From the NCBI GenBank assembly GCA_012295275.1, contig CM022671.1:13312178-13376177 (forward strand): 64,000 nt of DNA, in the 5' to 3' direction. Position numbers and translations under genes: made by a program. Position 1 is the stretch's first letter. Each line of letters begins with the position of its first letter. Origin of the DNA: Chrysomallon squamiferum. Taxonomy: Eukaryota > Mollusca > Gastropoda > Neomphalida > Peltospiridae. Shown here piece after piece: positions 51,533 to 62,731 of the stretch. The notes below the pieces were generated by a model. The model did no database searches. It was not told the origin of the DNA and worked only from the letters and a program-made list of their open reading frames with translations.

Positions 51533-54310
51533 TTTTTTTTTTTTTTTTTTTTGCCAAATGTCTTTTTATTGATGTAAAAGATGCTATAAACACCTGCAGC
51601 TAAGAATAAAAACATGACTGTTGTTAACTTATTAACATTTATTATGTAAAAAATTTTATATTTTATTTTAATTTTAAAATCCGATAACTAGATTAATATG
51701 GTCTTAAAGTAAGTACGTGTAGTACGTATAGTTTTGTTTTTAATTATTAATTTAATTGGCTATTCAAACTGATCCGTCAATCAGCCGATCCACCCATAAA
51801 TCCATCAGCTGTTCAATCAATCAATCTGTAAGTCAATAAATTCATTCAATTGTTGTTTGTTTTTGTGTCAAAAAAAAAGAAAAGAAAGAAATTCAAACTT
51901 TCAACTCCAAGAGTCTAAAGTTTGTGTTTTGTGTTCAGAATGTATGTTGTTACTGCAGCGAGGACTAACTCTCTGTCTTTTGTGTTTGATGCCAAGATGT
52001 TCCTCCAATGTGTTGCGTAGTGTTTGTCTTTCCTTGGCGAAATGTTGACAGTGAAACAAGTAGTGTTTCATGGTTTCGGAGAGTCCACAGCTGCAGCTGG
52101 GTGATGTGGTGTTGTGATATTTGTATCGGATTGCATTTAAGTTGGTCGAGTAACAAATTCTGACTTTGGTGAGATTGTTGTTGTGTAGTTTGTTCGCGAG
52201 TGTGATTTTGGATGTTTTGGTGAGTGGTTTGATGTTCAAGTGCCATTTGTTTTTGGTGTTGTTCCATTCGTTTTGCCACTGTTTGTCGTAATGTTTGGCT
52301 GCGATGGAGATAATTTCGTTTATTCCGTAGTGTATGTCGGTGCAGATGGCTTCGTCTTTAATTCTGAGTGACTCTTTGGCGTAATGGTCGGTAAGTTCGT
52401 TGCCGATGATGCCGACATGTGCTGGGAGTCACTCGATGATTAGTTGTTGTTTAGTATGTCTTTGTATAGGTGTTGTATTCTGCTGAGTACGTCTGGTCTG
52501 CTGGAATGTCCGGATTGTATGGAGGTGACGGAACTTAGGCTGTCCGAGAATATGACTCTGTGTTTGTTGTTGTTTTGTTTCACCCACAGCATGGCTCTGA
52601 TGATGGCGACCAATTCGGCCGTGTATACCGAAAGGTGATTTCTGATACGGCCGAATTGTATGAATGTGGGTTGTTTGTGTGATCTTGGGCTATGAAGGCG
52701 AATCCTACTCTTCCGTTATCTGGGTTTTTGGATCCGTCGGTGAATCTGTTTTTGGATCTGTCGGGAAATTCGATAGTAGTAGACTTTGCGATTTAAGGGG
52801 TTGCCCTATTCTTTGTTGGTCGGGGACCTGATCCTTGACGGGGTGGTCTGTGCTGAGGGTGTGTATTTTCAGGCTGTATTTCAGTAGCTGCAGCTTTCTT
52901 CTGTATTTGAGTGGTTGGATGCTGTATTCCGACAGGAGGCTGTTGAATGGTGTTTTGTTTGGAAGGTGGCCGATCACTCTGAGGGCGCTGGTTTGAATTA
53001 CGTCTAGTTTTTTTAAAGAGTGTTCGGGAAAATTCGAGTAAGTCGTGGCTGGAGAGAATACATGCTTTGTATATCAAAATTAGCGTTTACTCGTTTGCTC
53101 CCCAACTGGTTCCGGAAATTAGCTTTAGAAAACTGAGTGTTTTTTTCAGGATGCAATTATGTTGTGTATGTGGCATCCGAAGTTGAGTTGACTGTCAAAT
53201 TTGAATGTTTTGGTTTGTGTTATGACGTCGTTGTCGATGTTTAGTGTGATTTTTTGTTGTCTGTTTTTTAGTTGAAAAGGAAGCATGTCGTTTTCGAAAG
53301 AGAAATCTTTATACCCCATTTCAACGCCCAGTCGTTTACGTTGTTTAGGTCTTTTTGTATTTGTTTCTGTATTGCTGCGGTCGATCTGCCTGCACGCCAA
53401 AAGGCGCAGTCGTCTGCAAAGAGTGCTGTGTTTATTGGTTCGATTGGTGGATTTTTGACGTTGTCTTATTTGTCGATGTCGTTGATGTAAATGTTGAAGA
53501 GTGTTGGCGAGATCACGGATCCTTGTGGGATGCCGTTTTCGATTGCCGTTTTATCGGAGGTGTGACCGTTCACTTTGATCTGTTGTTGATGAAGTCTTTA
53601 ATGAAGTTGAACATGTTGCCTTTGATGTTGTTGTTGATTAATTTGACGAGTAGTCCTTACCTCCATACCATGTCGAATGCTTTTTCAATGTCTAGGAAAA
53701 TACTGCGATGACATTTTTTGATTTCGTAAAAGATTGGCTGATTGATGTTTGCAGGCGTGTGATCTGGTCGTTTGTGTTGGGTTTCTTCCTGAAGCCGCTT
53801 TGATATTTGCTGATTAAATTGTTGTCGTTTAGATGCTGGCACAGGCGTTTGTTGATAGACGTTTCCAATGTTTTGCACATGTATGACGTGTTTCCAGTTT
53901 GTTGGAATATTACCATTGGTCCATATTGTGTTGTTGAGATCGAGTACGATGAGTAGTGTTTCATCTGGTAGGTTTTGTAGTATTGTGTAGCTTATTTTAT
54001 CTGGCCCCGTGGCTGTACTTTTCTTGTTTTTGAGGGCATGATTTAATTCGCTGATGTTGAAGGTTGATTGTATTTCATGTGTTCTGTGTCTGCGGAATGA
54101 TCGTCGATTGTTAGGTTGTCCAGTGGTTTCTTTGCGAATTTCAGTGGGAAGTTCGAATTGCTGCTGGACTTGGCGAAAGTTTCGCTGAGTAGGTCCGCTT
54201 TTTGCTTGTCGGTGAATGCGATGTTGTTTTTGCTGAGAGTGTTGATTCTGTGGGGTGTTTTTTGCAGTAATTAAGGAGCGAAGGAAAAGGCCAAACGAGA
54301 GCTCAGTCAA
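51533..54310 (-). pseudogene. 5'-truncated, frame-broken LINE with reverse transcriptase and RNase H
   Basis: Minus-strand non-LTR retrotransposon, richer in GC than its surroundings. RT motifs are LDIEKAFDMVW (about 53661-53697), GIPQGS (53517-53534) and FADD (53409-53420). The RNase H acidic residues are in TDGS (52730-52744), AELVA (52606-52620), FSDS (about 52540-52551) and NELTD (52388-52403). A C-terminal CxC...HxxxxHC knuckle lies near 52035-52115. Stops at 53466-53468 and 52429-52431 (TGA, probably from TGG) and several frame changes make it inactive. ORF1 and the endonuclease are missing at the 5' end. The 3' end appears to be AATAAA at 51565-51570 followed by a 20-base A tail at 51533-51552. 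RT plus RNase H points to the I/Jockey group. No target duplication was identified. Confidence 0.85.
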
Positions 54311-55057
54311 GCAGGGAAACCAATATTTTTGACGAGTATGGTAAGCAATTTTTATTCAGTAAATCTGATTGCTTTTACTGTGTTGCTAATGCAGTTTAAA
54401 TTTTACCCAAAAAGTTATTTTCTTATTACTTATCACTGATTTCATATTAAACCAATGGAGTAAATAGGCGCGACGATGTACGTAGGTTCTACTGTTGGAC
54501 TGTGTTATATATTCAGAAACCATCTAATTAATTAGTTGTGCCTATCAAAAACAACACAAGAAAAAGAACAAGAAAAAAAATGCTGAGGAAAGGAAAAGAA
54601 GAACGACAACAACAACAACCAAAAAGAAAAGATAACTGAACAGAAACACACCAGTTACATCAACAGAAGAACTGAATTTGAGAACAGTCTATACTAATCT
54701 TCTGGTACGGATTAAATACATGTATATTTAATTGATTGATATAACTGCGTCAAGTTCAGTTATACACATTACATTTAAACTTTTATGCTTAAACATTTTA
54801 AAAACATTTTAATAATCTCCATCGTGGAGGCTTAGATTTCATTACAAATTTTCATACTTTATATTTCTAACTATACAGTAAACTAAGAATAGTTTTTAAA
54901 ATAAAATCATAAATCTTCTTCATGACATCTACCTTTCTTTTTACTGACTGTGCTGTGCTAGTTGATCAGATAATGTAAATATTAGTTTTCGTATGTGTAT
55001 GTGTTTTTGTGTATATGTGTATATAATTATACATGTATGTGTGCAAATATGTGTATA

Positions 55058-55102
<45 letters not shown>

Positions 55103-55659
55103 CTACATACAGATAAGAATGCACAAGTTTCGAATTAAAACCAAAAGAAATTGGGTAAAAGGAAATATTTTATAATATCACTAAAACATTCTTATCTGTC
55201 AGGATATATCTACCTCAGAAACTGATTATTTTATTCTCCGAATTGCTAATCTAATACATAAATAAATGAGATAACAATTATATTTGTCGTATAATATCAC
55301 TATAAATCACTAAAAATAACACACAAACAACGAACTGAAGATACACATAATATTTTATTTATACAACCCCTTTATTCATATCCATAAGCAAACCCTTTAA
55401 TAATTTTAATTGTAAATTTGTATATTTCTAAGTTGCAACAGGAACATAATTATGTAGGGTAAAAACCTATTATTAAGAGTTTATGTTTGAAATAACTGAA
55501 TAATGGTTAACCCCAAACAATATGGTCAGATCGTCCTTTAGTCTGTATATTAACATGACTTGTGCTAACATCTCATACACTTTGAACATTTTGGAACTTA
55601 AATCTGAGTGGTTGTAGTTGTTTTCAAAACATTCTTATATATTATTGTTGCGGTCTCGC
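54311..55659. other. Intergenic region and 3' UTR of the short six-cysteine gene
   Basis: AT-rich sequence with a (GT)n array at 55062-55101. The right end should hold the 3' UTR of the minus-strand gene whose stop is at 55660. Nothing else was recognised. Confidence 0.45.
55062..55101. repeat. (GT)n microsatellite
   Basis: About 20 uninterrupted units. Confidence 0.95.
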
Positions 55660-56805
55660 TCATAGGGATTCATGCTGGGGTATGTAAACAATGTGACGTC
55701 GGTGCTGATTGAAAACAAAAAATCTAACGATGGCCACGCCAATACAAACAACAACAATCCAAAAAGCAACAATACCCGATATTGTCCAGTTTCTGAAAGG
55801 ACCAAAACAGATAATTAATTTTATTATTCTGATAACAGAAACAGAAAGGGAGAGAGATAAAAAAAAAAAAAAAACAGGCAGAGACAGAGAGAGAAGTAAA
55901 ATAGAAATTACTGAAATTATATTCACCAGAAAATGCTATGAATCCTTTTATATAGCTGACCTTTCACAGTACACACACATGCCTAGACTTCCATGTGGTT
56001 ATTTAATTTTGTTAATTATTAGTACCAACATTTACTACTTTGTCAACACAATGCATGGGTATTACATTTTCCTTTCTATCGTGTAGGAATTTCGTACAGA
56101 AAAGTGTGTAAAACAGTTTGGCAGTATTTCGAGGGTAATAATGTGAAACGCTACTTTTTGTTTTACTGTCATATTTTTGGGTATGTTTAAATGTATGTAT
56201 ACAAGTATATATATATGTATGTATGTATGTAAGTGTGCATGTTCGTTTGTAATATCTGTTCTTATCAGCTTAATACCTGATACGTCCGCCATAGAGGGAC
56301 ATCGATATTAAACTCTTTATTGAAAAAGGGTTAGGTGCATGGATCAGATACTGCAGCATCAGGAATGTCACACCAATTTCAAACAAACCAAGAATACTAA
56401 TGTAAATAACACTACTGAAGAATAATAATAATATTTGGCTTTCTGGCAAAGATCAAAGAATATGTCACACCAATTTCAAACAAACCAAGAATAGTAATGT
56501 AAATAACACAACTGAAGAATAATAATAATATTTGGCTTTCTGGCAAAGATAAAAGAATATTAATTCTTTAACAACAACGACGACGACGACAATAATTAGT
56601 TATACTGTACTATATTAATCTTCTATTAAAATACAATTGTTGGGCTGCCTTAAAAAAAAAGATTCGTATGTTATACATTACCCTAAATAGACATTATCTC
56701 TATCGAGAGCTGAGGCCGTTACGCAACACAAGTCGTCACAGCATCCATAATTACAAAATCGCACATTCAGACCACGGTATTCTGTATTGTTGATACAGTG
56801 CCTTC
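55660..56805 (-). CDS. Short six-cysteine single-pass protein (WBP1/VOPP1/Shisa-like), 3' exons
   Basis: Exons 56682-56805 and 55660-55792 on the minus strand, GT/AG borders, joined through a split Gly codon. The first exon ends in the cysteine cluster HCINNTEYRG ... FCNYGCCDDLCC (C-NYG-CC-DDL-CC), the hallmark of the Shisa-like six-cysteine transmembrane group, especially WBP1/VOPP1. The second gives NWT (N-glycosylation sequon) and a membrane helix (ISGIVAFWIVVVCIGVAIV). A basic, Tyr-containing tail of about 20 residues follows, ending PQHESL. Unlike most relatives it has no PPxY motif. The upstream exon with the signal peptide (ending in one base of a codon) was not found. This may be a separate gene or an alternative 3' part of the neighbour at 60.4-62.5 kb. 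Confidence 0.75.
56365..56558. repeat. Tandem duplication, 97 bp x 2
   Basis: Copies at 56365-56461 and 56462-56558 differ at about three positions (C/G, T/A, C/A). The unit begins ATGTCACACCAATTTCAAAC. It lies in the intron of the short six-cysteine gene. Confidence 0.9.
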
Positions 56806-57399
56806 CTATAAATAAAATGAATACTACAGGTAGGCATTACAAAATCCGGCAACCTCCGGACCTGAGGACTGCCGGAATTTCAAAAATGCCGGATTTCTTT
56901 TATGGTTATATATGCTGTTTATATTTAACAGAATATTACCAAATAAATGATAAAATGAGAAGGAATGAGCAGGAATGGCTGTTAGCAGATGCAAGCAAGA
57001 CCCAACAGTTAATTCTAGAGTACAGCGCCATCAAAACATAAGCGGCGCTTCCAGAAAACAGTGGCGCGCCAATACGGTAAATTTGAAAATGCACTCCGAA
57101 ATCCATGCCGGAAATCTTTGCGTAAGCAAAGAGCGGTCTTCAAAAATTCCGGTCTGTTGGTCTATTTGAAATTTGTTTTTAAAGAAACTTTTTGACGACA
57201 TAGTACACATTTCTTGCTGCAACCACTCTTCCGATTGATGAAGAAGTTTATCAATTTTTGATGAAAAAATCTTTCTGAAAACGTCAGCAAAATGATCGAT
57301 CCTTGAAAAAGTCTTGGGTGAGTCAAACAATCAAGATATATTCGCAGTATAGATATGCTTATTAACTACTATTGTGCTTAATTACAAGAAATATTATCG

Positions 57400-57545
57400 T
57401 TGCGAGCGATGATTCCGTGGTTGCGAAATATTGCAGATGTAACGCCCGCGCTTCGGAGGATCGAAAATGATAAGTCAGTTCAGGTCATGTGACGTCAACG
57501 GCGCTTTCCGACTGGCTCCGACCGGTGTTGACAAACATACACCAG
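57400..57545. promoter_or_regulatory. CpG-rich promoter-like patch with a full CRE
   Basis: A short region with many CpG in an AT-rich setting, containing the palindromic CRE TGACGTCA at 57490-57497 and GCGCG/CGCCCGCG text. It lies about 0.6 kb upstream of the first visible exon of the short six-cysteine gene and could be its promoter. No start site or first exon could be fixed. Confidence 0.3.
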
Positions 57546-57547
57546 TA

Positions 57548-57886
57548 CGGTAAATTAGTTCGTTTAATTAATTAATTAATTAATTAAAATTCATGTGTTT
57601 TAGCAACTTGTTTAAAAATACAGTACTGGTTTAGAACTCATAAAATGCTTCATTTTTGGTATATAATATATGTATTGTGGATTGAAACTATATGAGATAT
57701 TCAGTGTTTATATTGCAAGCGGTGGAAAAAAACTACCCGCAAATTTTATTTCTATAAAAATTCGTAACGTTTTTCGTATTAATGCTATCAAAGAGATCTT
57801 TATATCAATTTAAGGGTAATTTTTGGCTCATTCTAATGATGCAAAATGTTTTAGAAAATTAATAATTTTGAAACTTTGGCACATAC
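57548..57886. repeat. Dispersed repeat, copy 2
   Basis: Same family and orientation as the block at 49205-49542, with about the same length, the (TTAA)n stretch at its left end (57563-57587) and TTTGATAGCATT in the middle on the minus strand. Its minus-strand 5' end also reads as a splice donor, TTAG|GTATGTG, at 57887/57886. Confidence 0.55.
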
Positions 57887-58550
57887 CTAATATCAGGGTC
57901 AGTATTTTAAAATAAAAAATATTTGTAATGTGGTTGCGCGCGCGAAACAGGTTCTGGGGAAAAAACAGATTTTGTTCAAGATATAAAAAAATTAATAATA
58001 ATAATAACAATAATTAAAATATAATATTAACAAATATTTTAGATTTTTATCAAGGTATGTACCTTTACTATTACACAAGTGCATTTATATTTAGCAAACC
58101 TGAACTGACGATTTTGTTGCTTCGTTCTATGGTATTATTTAGAAGGTATAACGTTGATTCCATATTAAATTCTGGTGACGTTCTTTGGTTTTCAGGTTGT
58201 ACCAATAATATACTATTTTTACTTAATTTATGTTCACAGCATATCGATATAAAGCACGAAAATTAAATCGAAAATAAAACGGATAACAATATAATGTGAC
58301 AAACTCATTGACAAAATTGACAATTGACAATTTGAGAATATAATGTGACGTCATATAAACAGCACGTCATTCTTTTTTCCCTTGATTTGTTCGTTCGGTT
58401 TAAATTTCTTTGCGAACTAGAAGAGATTTCAGAAAAGATCTTGGAAGAAGAGTAATAGATCTCTGGATCGAGAATAGACATATTCCCACTTCATAACTTA
58501 AATTCTCACTGAATATTATCTCTAGGGTCCTCATAACAATTCACGTTTCA

Positions 58551-58588
<38 letters not shown>
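58551..58588. repeat. (CA)n microsatellite
   Basis: About 19 units, 230 bp left of the hAT-type element. Confidence 0.95.
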
Positions 58589-58819
58589 CCCGACAAATGG
58601 AAGCTAATAAAGTACAGATTAGCAAGCATAGTTACTTGATCTGTGACATTTAGGGGCTAGGCATTTATCCCGTGTGTTTTTTTTGCACCATGCTACCCTA
58701 AATATAATGAAGGTTAGGTTCAGTGTAACTGAGGTGACTAATATGTGTGTTACACCGCAACAAGAACAAGAATTACTGCTATTACTACTGACGCTACTGA
58801 TACTAGTAATAGTATATGT

Positions 58820-59360
58820 CAGTGATTCCCAACCTTTTCATCAATGCGGAGCCCTATAACATTTTTTAATATCCTGCGGTGCCCCCCCACACACACACAC
58901 ACACACACAACACTCACCCACACTGCTCTATTCGCAACTGACCCGTGTGCTTCTAACAACCACGTGCGTCTTAATGCAAGGGGTTGGCAGAACGTCATCA
59001 GTGACGTCACGAATATTTTTGCTTCTGCGCAATACTAATGATTTACCTGAAAAGGAAAATAGACTTGTTTTTTTTTTTATATTAGAAACTATTTACACTT
59101 TAACTAATTAAATAGTTATTTATTTATACAAATTACTATTTAAATTAGGCATGATATCCATACTGTCCATGTGCATTGTACATAGTAATCACTGTAATGT
59201 TATTATAGATGTATTCGTTTGTTCTGTCTATTTCATTCTGTCCGTCTAACTGCCCCCAGTTTCTTCTTTTTTATTTATTAGTTATGTCATCTCTCGCGGA
59301 GCCCTTGACGATGCACCGCGGAACACAAAGGCTCCGAGGAGCCCCGGTTGGGAAACACTG
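58820..59360. mobile_element. Non-autonomous hAT-type DNA transposon (541 bp)
   Basis: Terminal inverted repeats CAGTGATTCCCAACC (left) and CAGTGTTTCCCAACC (right end reversed) match at 14 of 15 bases. They are flanked by a perfect 8-bp target duplication GTATATGT at 58812-58819 and 59361-59368. An 8-bp duplication and CAGTG ends are typical of hAT elements. Subterminal sequences (GCGGAGCCC... and ...GGCTCCGAGGAGCCCCGG) are related to each other in inverted orientation. A (CA)n tract lies inside at about 58888-58908. There is no transposase reading. Confidence 0.9.
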
Positions 59361-59368
59361 GTATATGT

Positions 59369-60438
59369 TATGATTAAAAATATCTGTATATGTATTTTTA
59401 TTGTTATTATAAATTTAATAATCTGTTTATATAAATACTGAATCATAAAAGATCAGTAAAAACGTGAAACAGATAATGGTAAAAGCTGATCCATCAATGG
59501 TTGTTTTTGGTTTTGGTTTTTTTAATGATAATTTATCAGTGTCAAGTAGGAAATTACGTTTATCATTAAAAATGTGCTTAGTTCACATAAAATTACTTTG
59601 AACAATTGTGCTTGCATGTAGAGACTAGTTTTCTTCATCACATAATTATTATCACAATAATAAAATGTTCACCAGGCACTTAAAAACTTTATTAGACAAA
59701 ATGTTAATTCAAACGTATAATAATAAAATAAAAATAGCAATAATAATGTCACTCAAAAAAGGAACATATTGATGACGATAATGATATGGTGGTTATGATA
59801 ATAATAATATTTTAATAAATAAATTATAAAACTAAACCAAAAAACTATGAAGTAAATTTTACAAATTGTGTATGTGTGTGTATGCGCGTTGCAGGAAATA
59901 TGCGTTATTAGGAAATACGCATAACTCCCGAAATTGGCAATGCAGTGGTTGCAAACAGATCATCTTCTGACAGCAATTGATGGAAAATTTCATGAGTTAG
60001 GCTAGAAAATGACAAACACCGGAATTCAACAAATGGATGCCTAGGTTTTCCTTTTGACAATCACCAGTTTTGGCCGTGTTATTTTCAGTTCAGTATATAA
60101 TATGTCCACAAACGAAAAAGTCTTTAATAATATTTATTTAATAATATTTATTTATTTATTTTTTATTCATTCATTCATTCAGTTTTAGGGAGTATTTATC
60201 AACTGCTTTTTTTTTTCTTCTTCTTCTTCTTTTGTTACTTTTTGTTATTTAGTTTTCTTAAAAATAAAGTTTGTAGATTGTTTATTTCTTACCCGTTATT
60301 TTTCTCTGTTTATGTGTATGTGTATGCATGTTTCTGTCTTCATTCATATACATATGCATGGATGTATGTGTACATATTGACAGCATTTTCTTTTGAAAAT
60401 AGGGTATATGTATAATTCAGTTATTGCATAATACTTTA
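59369..60438. other. 3' flank of the Shisa/CYYR1-like gene
   Basis: AT-rich sequence including the 3' UTR of the gene whose stop codon is at 60439. No further exon was recognised. Confidence 0.45.
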
Positions 60439-61420
60439 TCAAGATGTTTTTCCGTTGGTTGACAATGGTGGTTGCTGTGGAGGATATAATACAGGCGTTG
60501 CTGATCTTATTTCTTGAGAACCTTGGATAGGTGATACATCGGATGACAAAGAGTTGGTGGATGCGTCTTCAGAGAAAGGAGGTGGGGCTGTAGCTGGCAG
60601 TGGGGTTGTATTAAGTGGTATATTAGGAGCCGCAGGAGGAGCGGGGTAGGGTTGAGGCATGGCGACCACTGGAGGTGGATGTAACCCTCGGTTCATTGTA
60701 GACGAGTTGTATGTGGCGGCTCCTGGAGGAGGGTCCATTGAACTTGCATGACCATATGGAGGAGGCAGATCGTTGGACAAGTATGGCGGAGGCTGCTGTG
60801 GTTGTTGATAACCCAGATACAAAGGATATTGTATTTTTTGTCCACCTGGATAGAAAGAGAACATAATGGTATAAAATCTTAAAAATGTTAATTTTTCAGT
60901 TTTGATTTATATCATTTGTTTTATTTATTTCTCTCAATGAAATAGTATCGTCTTCTATTAGCTTTCTGTATGTTTCTGTATGTTTGCCTTTGTCTCTCAT
61001 CCTCTATTCCGTGTCTCTCTTTTTCTCTGTTTTAGCACATATTGGGACTAATCACTTTAGTAGATTAAAATAATAAACAGTGTTCAAGTTTTACTAAATC
61101 TGAATATTCGATAGTTAGAAAAACTTAAGAAACAGGCTTTGAAATATCTAAGATGTCGTTTATGTTATCGTGTAAATGACAAATAATTATTACTTTAAAT
61201 ATTTATTGTGGATATATTTGTACTGAAGTAATTTTCATAAATACACGTAGAGCAAGAAACTTTGGTTATAAATATTATAACGATACATGCTAAAATAAAA
61301 AATAAAAGAAGAAAAAAAAGAAATTAAATATTAAAAAAAAAAGAAGAAGAAGAAAGAAAACGAAATTGAAAAACAAAATTGAATTTAGGAAAAATTAAAC
61401 AATGAAATATCAGGATGCAA

Positions 61421-61458
<38 letters not shown>

Positions 61459-62537
61459 AATATTAACCTGTGTACGCAACAGTGACGTTTTCTTGATGCT
61501 GTCGCGTAACTGGGCCAACAACTCTACCGCGGTATCCCTGTTTCTTAATACACATGCAGACGACAACAACGATGATGGAGATCCCAGCAAGGCATGCAAA
61601 AACTATCCCGGATATCAAACCACCACTAAAAAAATACACGATATCCATTTTTATATCGCGAAAATACACAATTTAAAATGGGACCTTTGTAGATAAGAAA
61701 CTGTAAATATTTTCTGTATATTTCCAATTTACATTTTATTTTGTGAATTGTAATTAATAATGAAGCATAGTATCAAAAAAGTACAGCTTAAAAATTAGTA
61801 TCTTGAAATGTGGCCGAAAAAAAATAAAAATAAAATAATAATAAAGATAAAATAAAATAAAGGTATCTGTTCACAAAATAGACCAGATAAAAAATCACAT
61901 TTCTTAATAGTATTGTTTTATTATGAGCGATGATAGGTCGCCAAAAATAGTAATAAAATAATTTGAAAATAGAATTGTTTTTAGACCATTTATTTCTACA
62001 ACCACTTGTACTCTTTAAAACAAGACAACATTACACATCCAAGAACTGCCCTATGTATTGTTGTACAGTAAATTAACATTGTTGATCCTTATAATGCCTT
62101 ACGATGTTGTTTGCTTCTTGCTGACAAATGTTATAAAATATTTATTTACATTAAGAAGACAGTTGTTACCAATTAAATTTTTTTTATATATATATATATA
62201 TAAGGCAGATTAACGATAATTAATGTTATTAATTAATTAATTAAACAAATATAATGTTAGCAAAATGCTTTAAAATGTATTATGTTATAAAAATGTATTT
62301 TGGAACCAAACACTTTTAAAGGAAAATCTGAACCCAACATTAGACGGACTTCCTATCACTCACAAAGTTTCATTCGCTAACTGAAATACCAGATAATTTT
62401 CTATGATAGCAGTACATACCCCATACAACAGTATCTGTTATAGTACGAGCCACAGCAGCCTGTACTGCAGTATATGAATTTGGTGTACGTGTAGAAATAA
62501 CTGTACGCTCTTCTTGAGCAAAGGTAACCATCAGCTC
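60439..62537 (-). CDS. Shisa/CYYR1-like six-cysteine transmembrane adaptor with PPxY tail, 3' exons
   Basis: Exons on the minus strand are 62420-62537, 61468-61625 and 60439-60845, all joined in frame. The first encodes a Cys/Tyr-rich ectodomain, LCSRRAYSYFYTYTKF followed by YCSTGCCGSYYNRYCC, with six Cys and nine Tyr in 38 residues. The second gives a Gly start and one membrane helix (ISGIVFACLAGISIIVVVVC), then a basic stretch (KKQGYRGR). The third is a Pro-rich cytoplasmic tail with two PPPY motifs, the typical ligand of WW domains in Nedd4-type ubiquitin ligases and Yap-like adaptors. Relatives act as adaptors controlling trafficking and degradation of membrane proteins. The first exon here begins inside a codon, so the signal peptide exon lies upstream, probably beyond the right edge. 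CYYR1 and Shisa are both possible assignments. Confidence 0.85.
61423..61456. repeat. (AT)n microsatellite next to a splice donor
   Basis: About 17 AT units starting about 12 bp inside the intron after the membrane-helix exon of the Shisa/CYYR1-like gene. Confidence 0.9.
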
Positions 62538-62553
62538 CTGTAAGTTAATATTA

Positions 62554-62554
62554 G

Positions 62555-62632
<78 letters not shown>

Positions 62633-62731
62633 TTGTTGTTGTTGTTTTTCTTCTTATTATTATTGTTATTATTATTATTAGTATTAGTATTAGTACTAGT
62701 ACTAGTATTAGTATTATTAGTATTATTAGTA
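62554..62731. repeat. (TAA)n array followed by TTG/TTA/GTA-type imperfect repeats
   Basis: About 25 units of TAA at 62554-62631, then TGTTGTTGTTGTT and (ATT)n at about 62655-62680, then GTATTAGTA-type units. The AAT and ATT parts are complementary and could form a hairpin. The array begins about 17 bp from the splice acceptor of the Shisa/CYYR1-like exon. Confidence 0.9.

Noticed and set aside
51391-51615. Minus-strand open frame with a hydrophobic start and Lys run
   Set aside because: The Lys run is the poly-A tail of the LINE; the frame crosses the element's end.
57828-58010. Minus-strand hydrophobic reading (LLLLLIFLYLEQ) ending in a phase-1 donor, as a possible signal-peptide exon of the short six-cysteine gene
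   Set aside because: There is no ATG; the Leu run comes from a TTA microsatellite, and the donor belongs to the dispersed repeat.
59002-59009. TGACGTCA (CRE) inside the hAT-type element
   Set aside because: It lies in mobile DNA with no nearby start site, so there is no support for a regulatory role.
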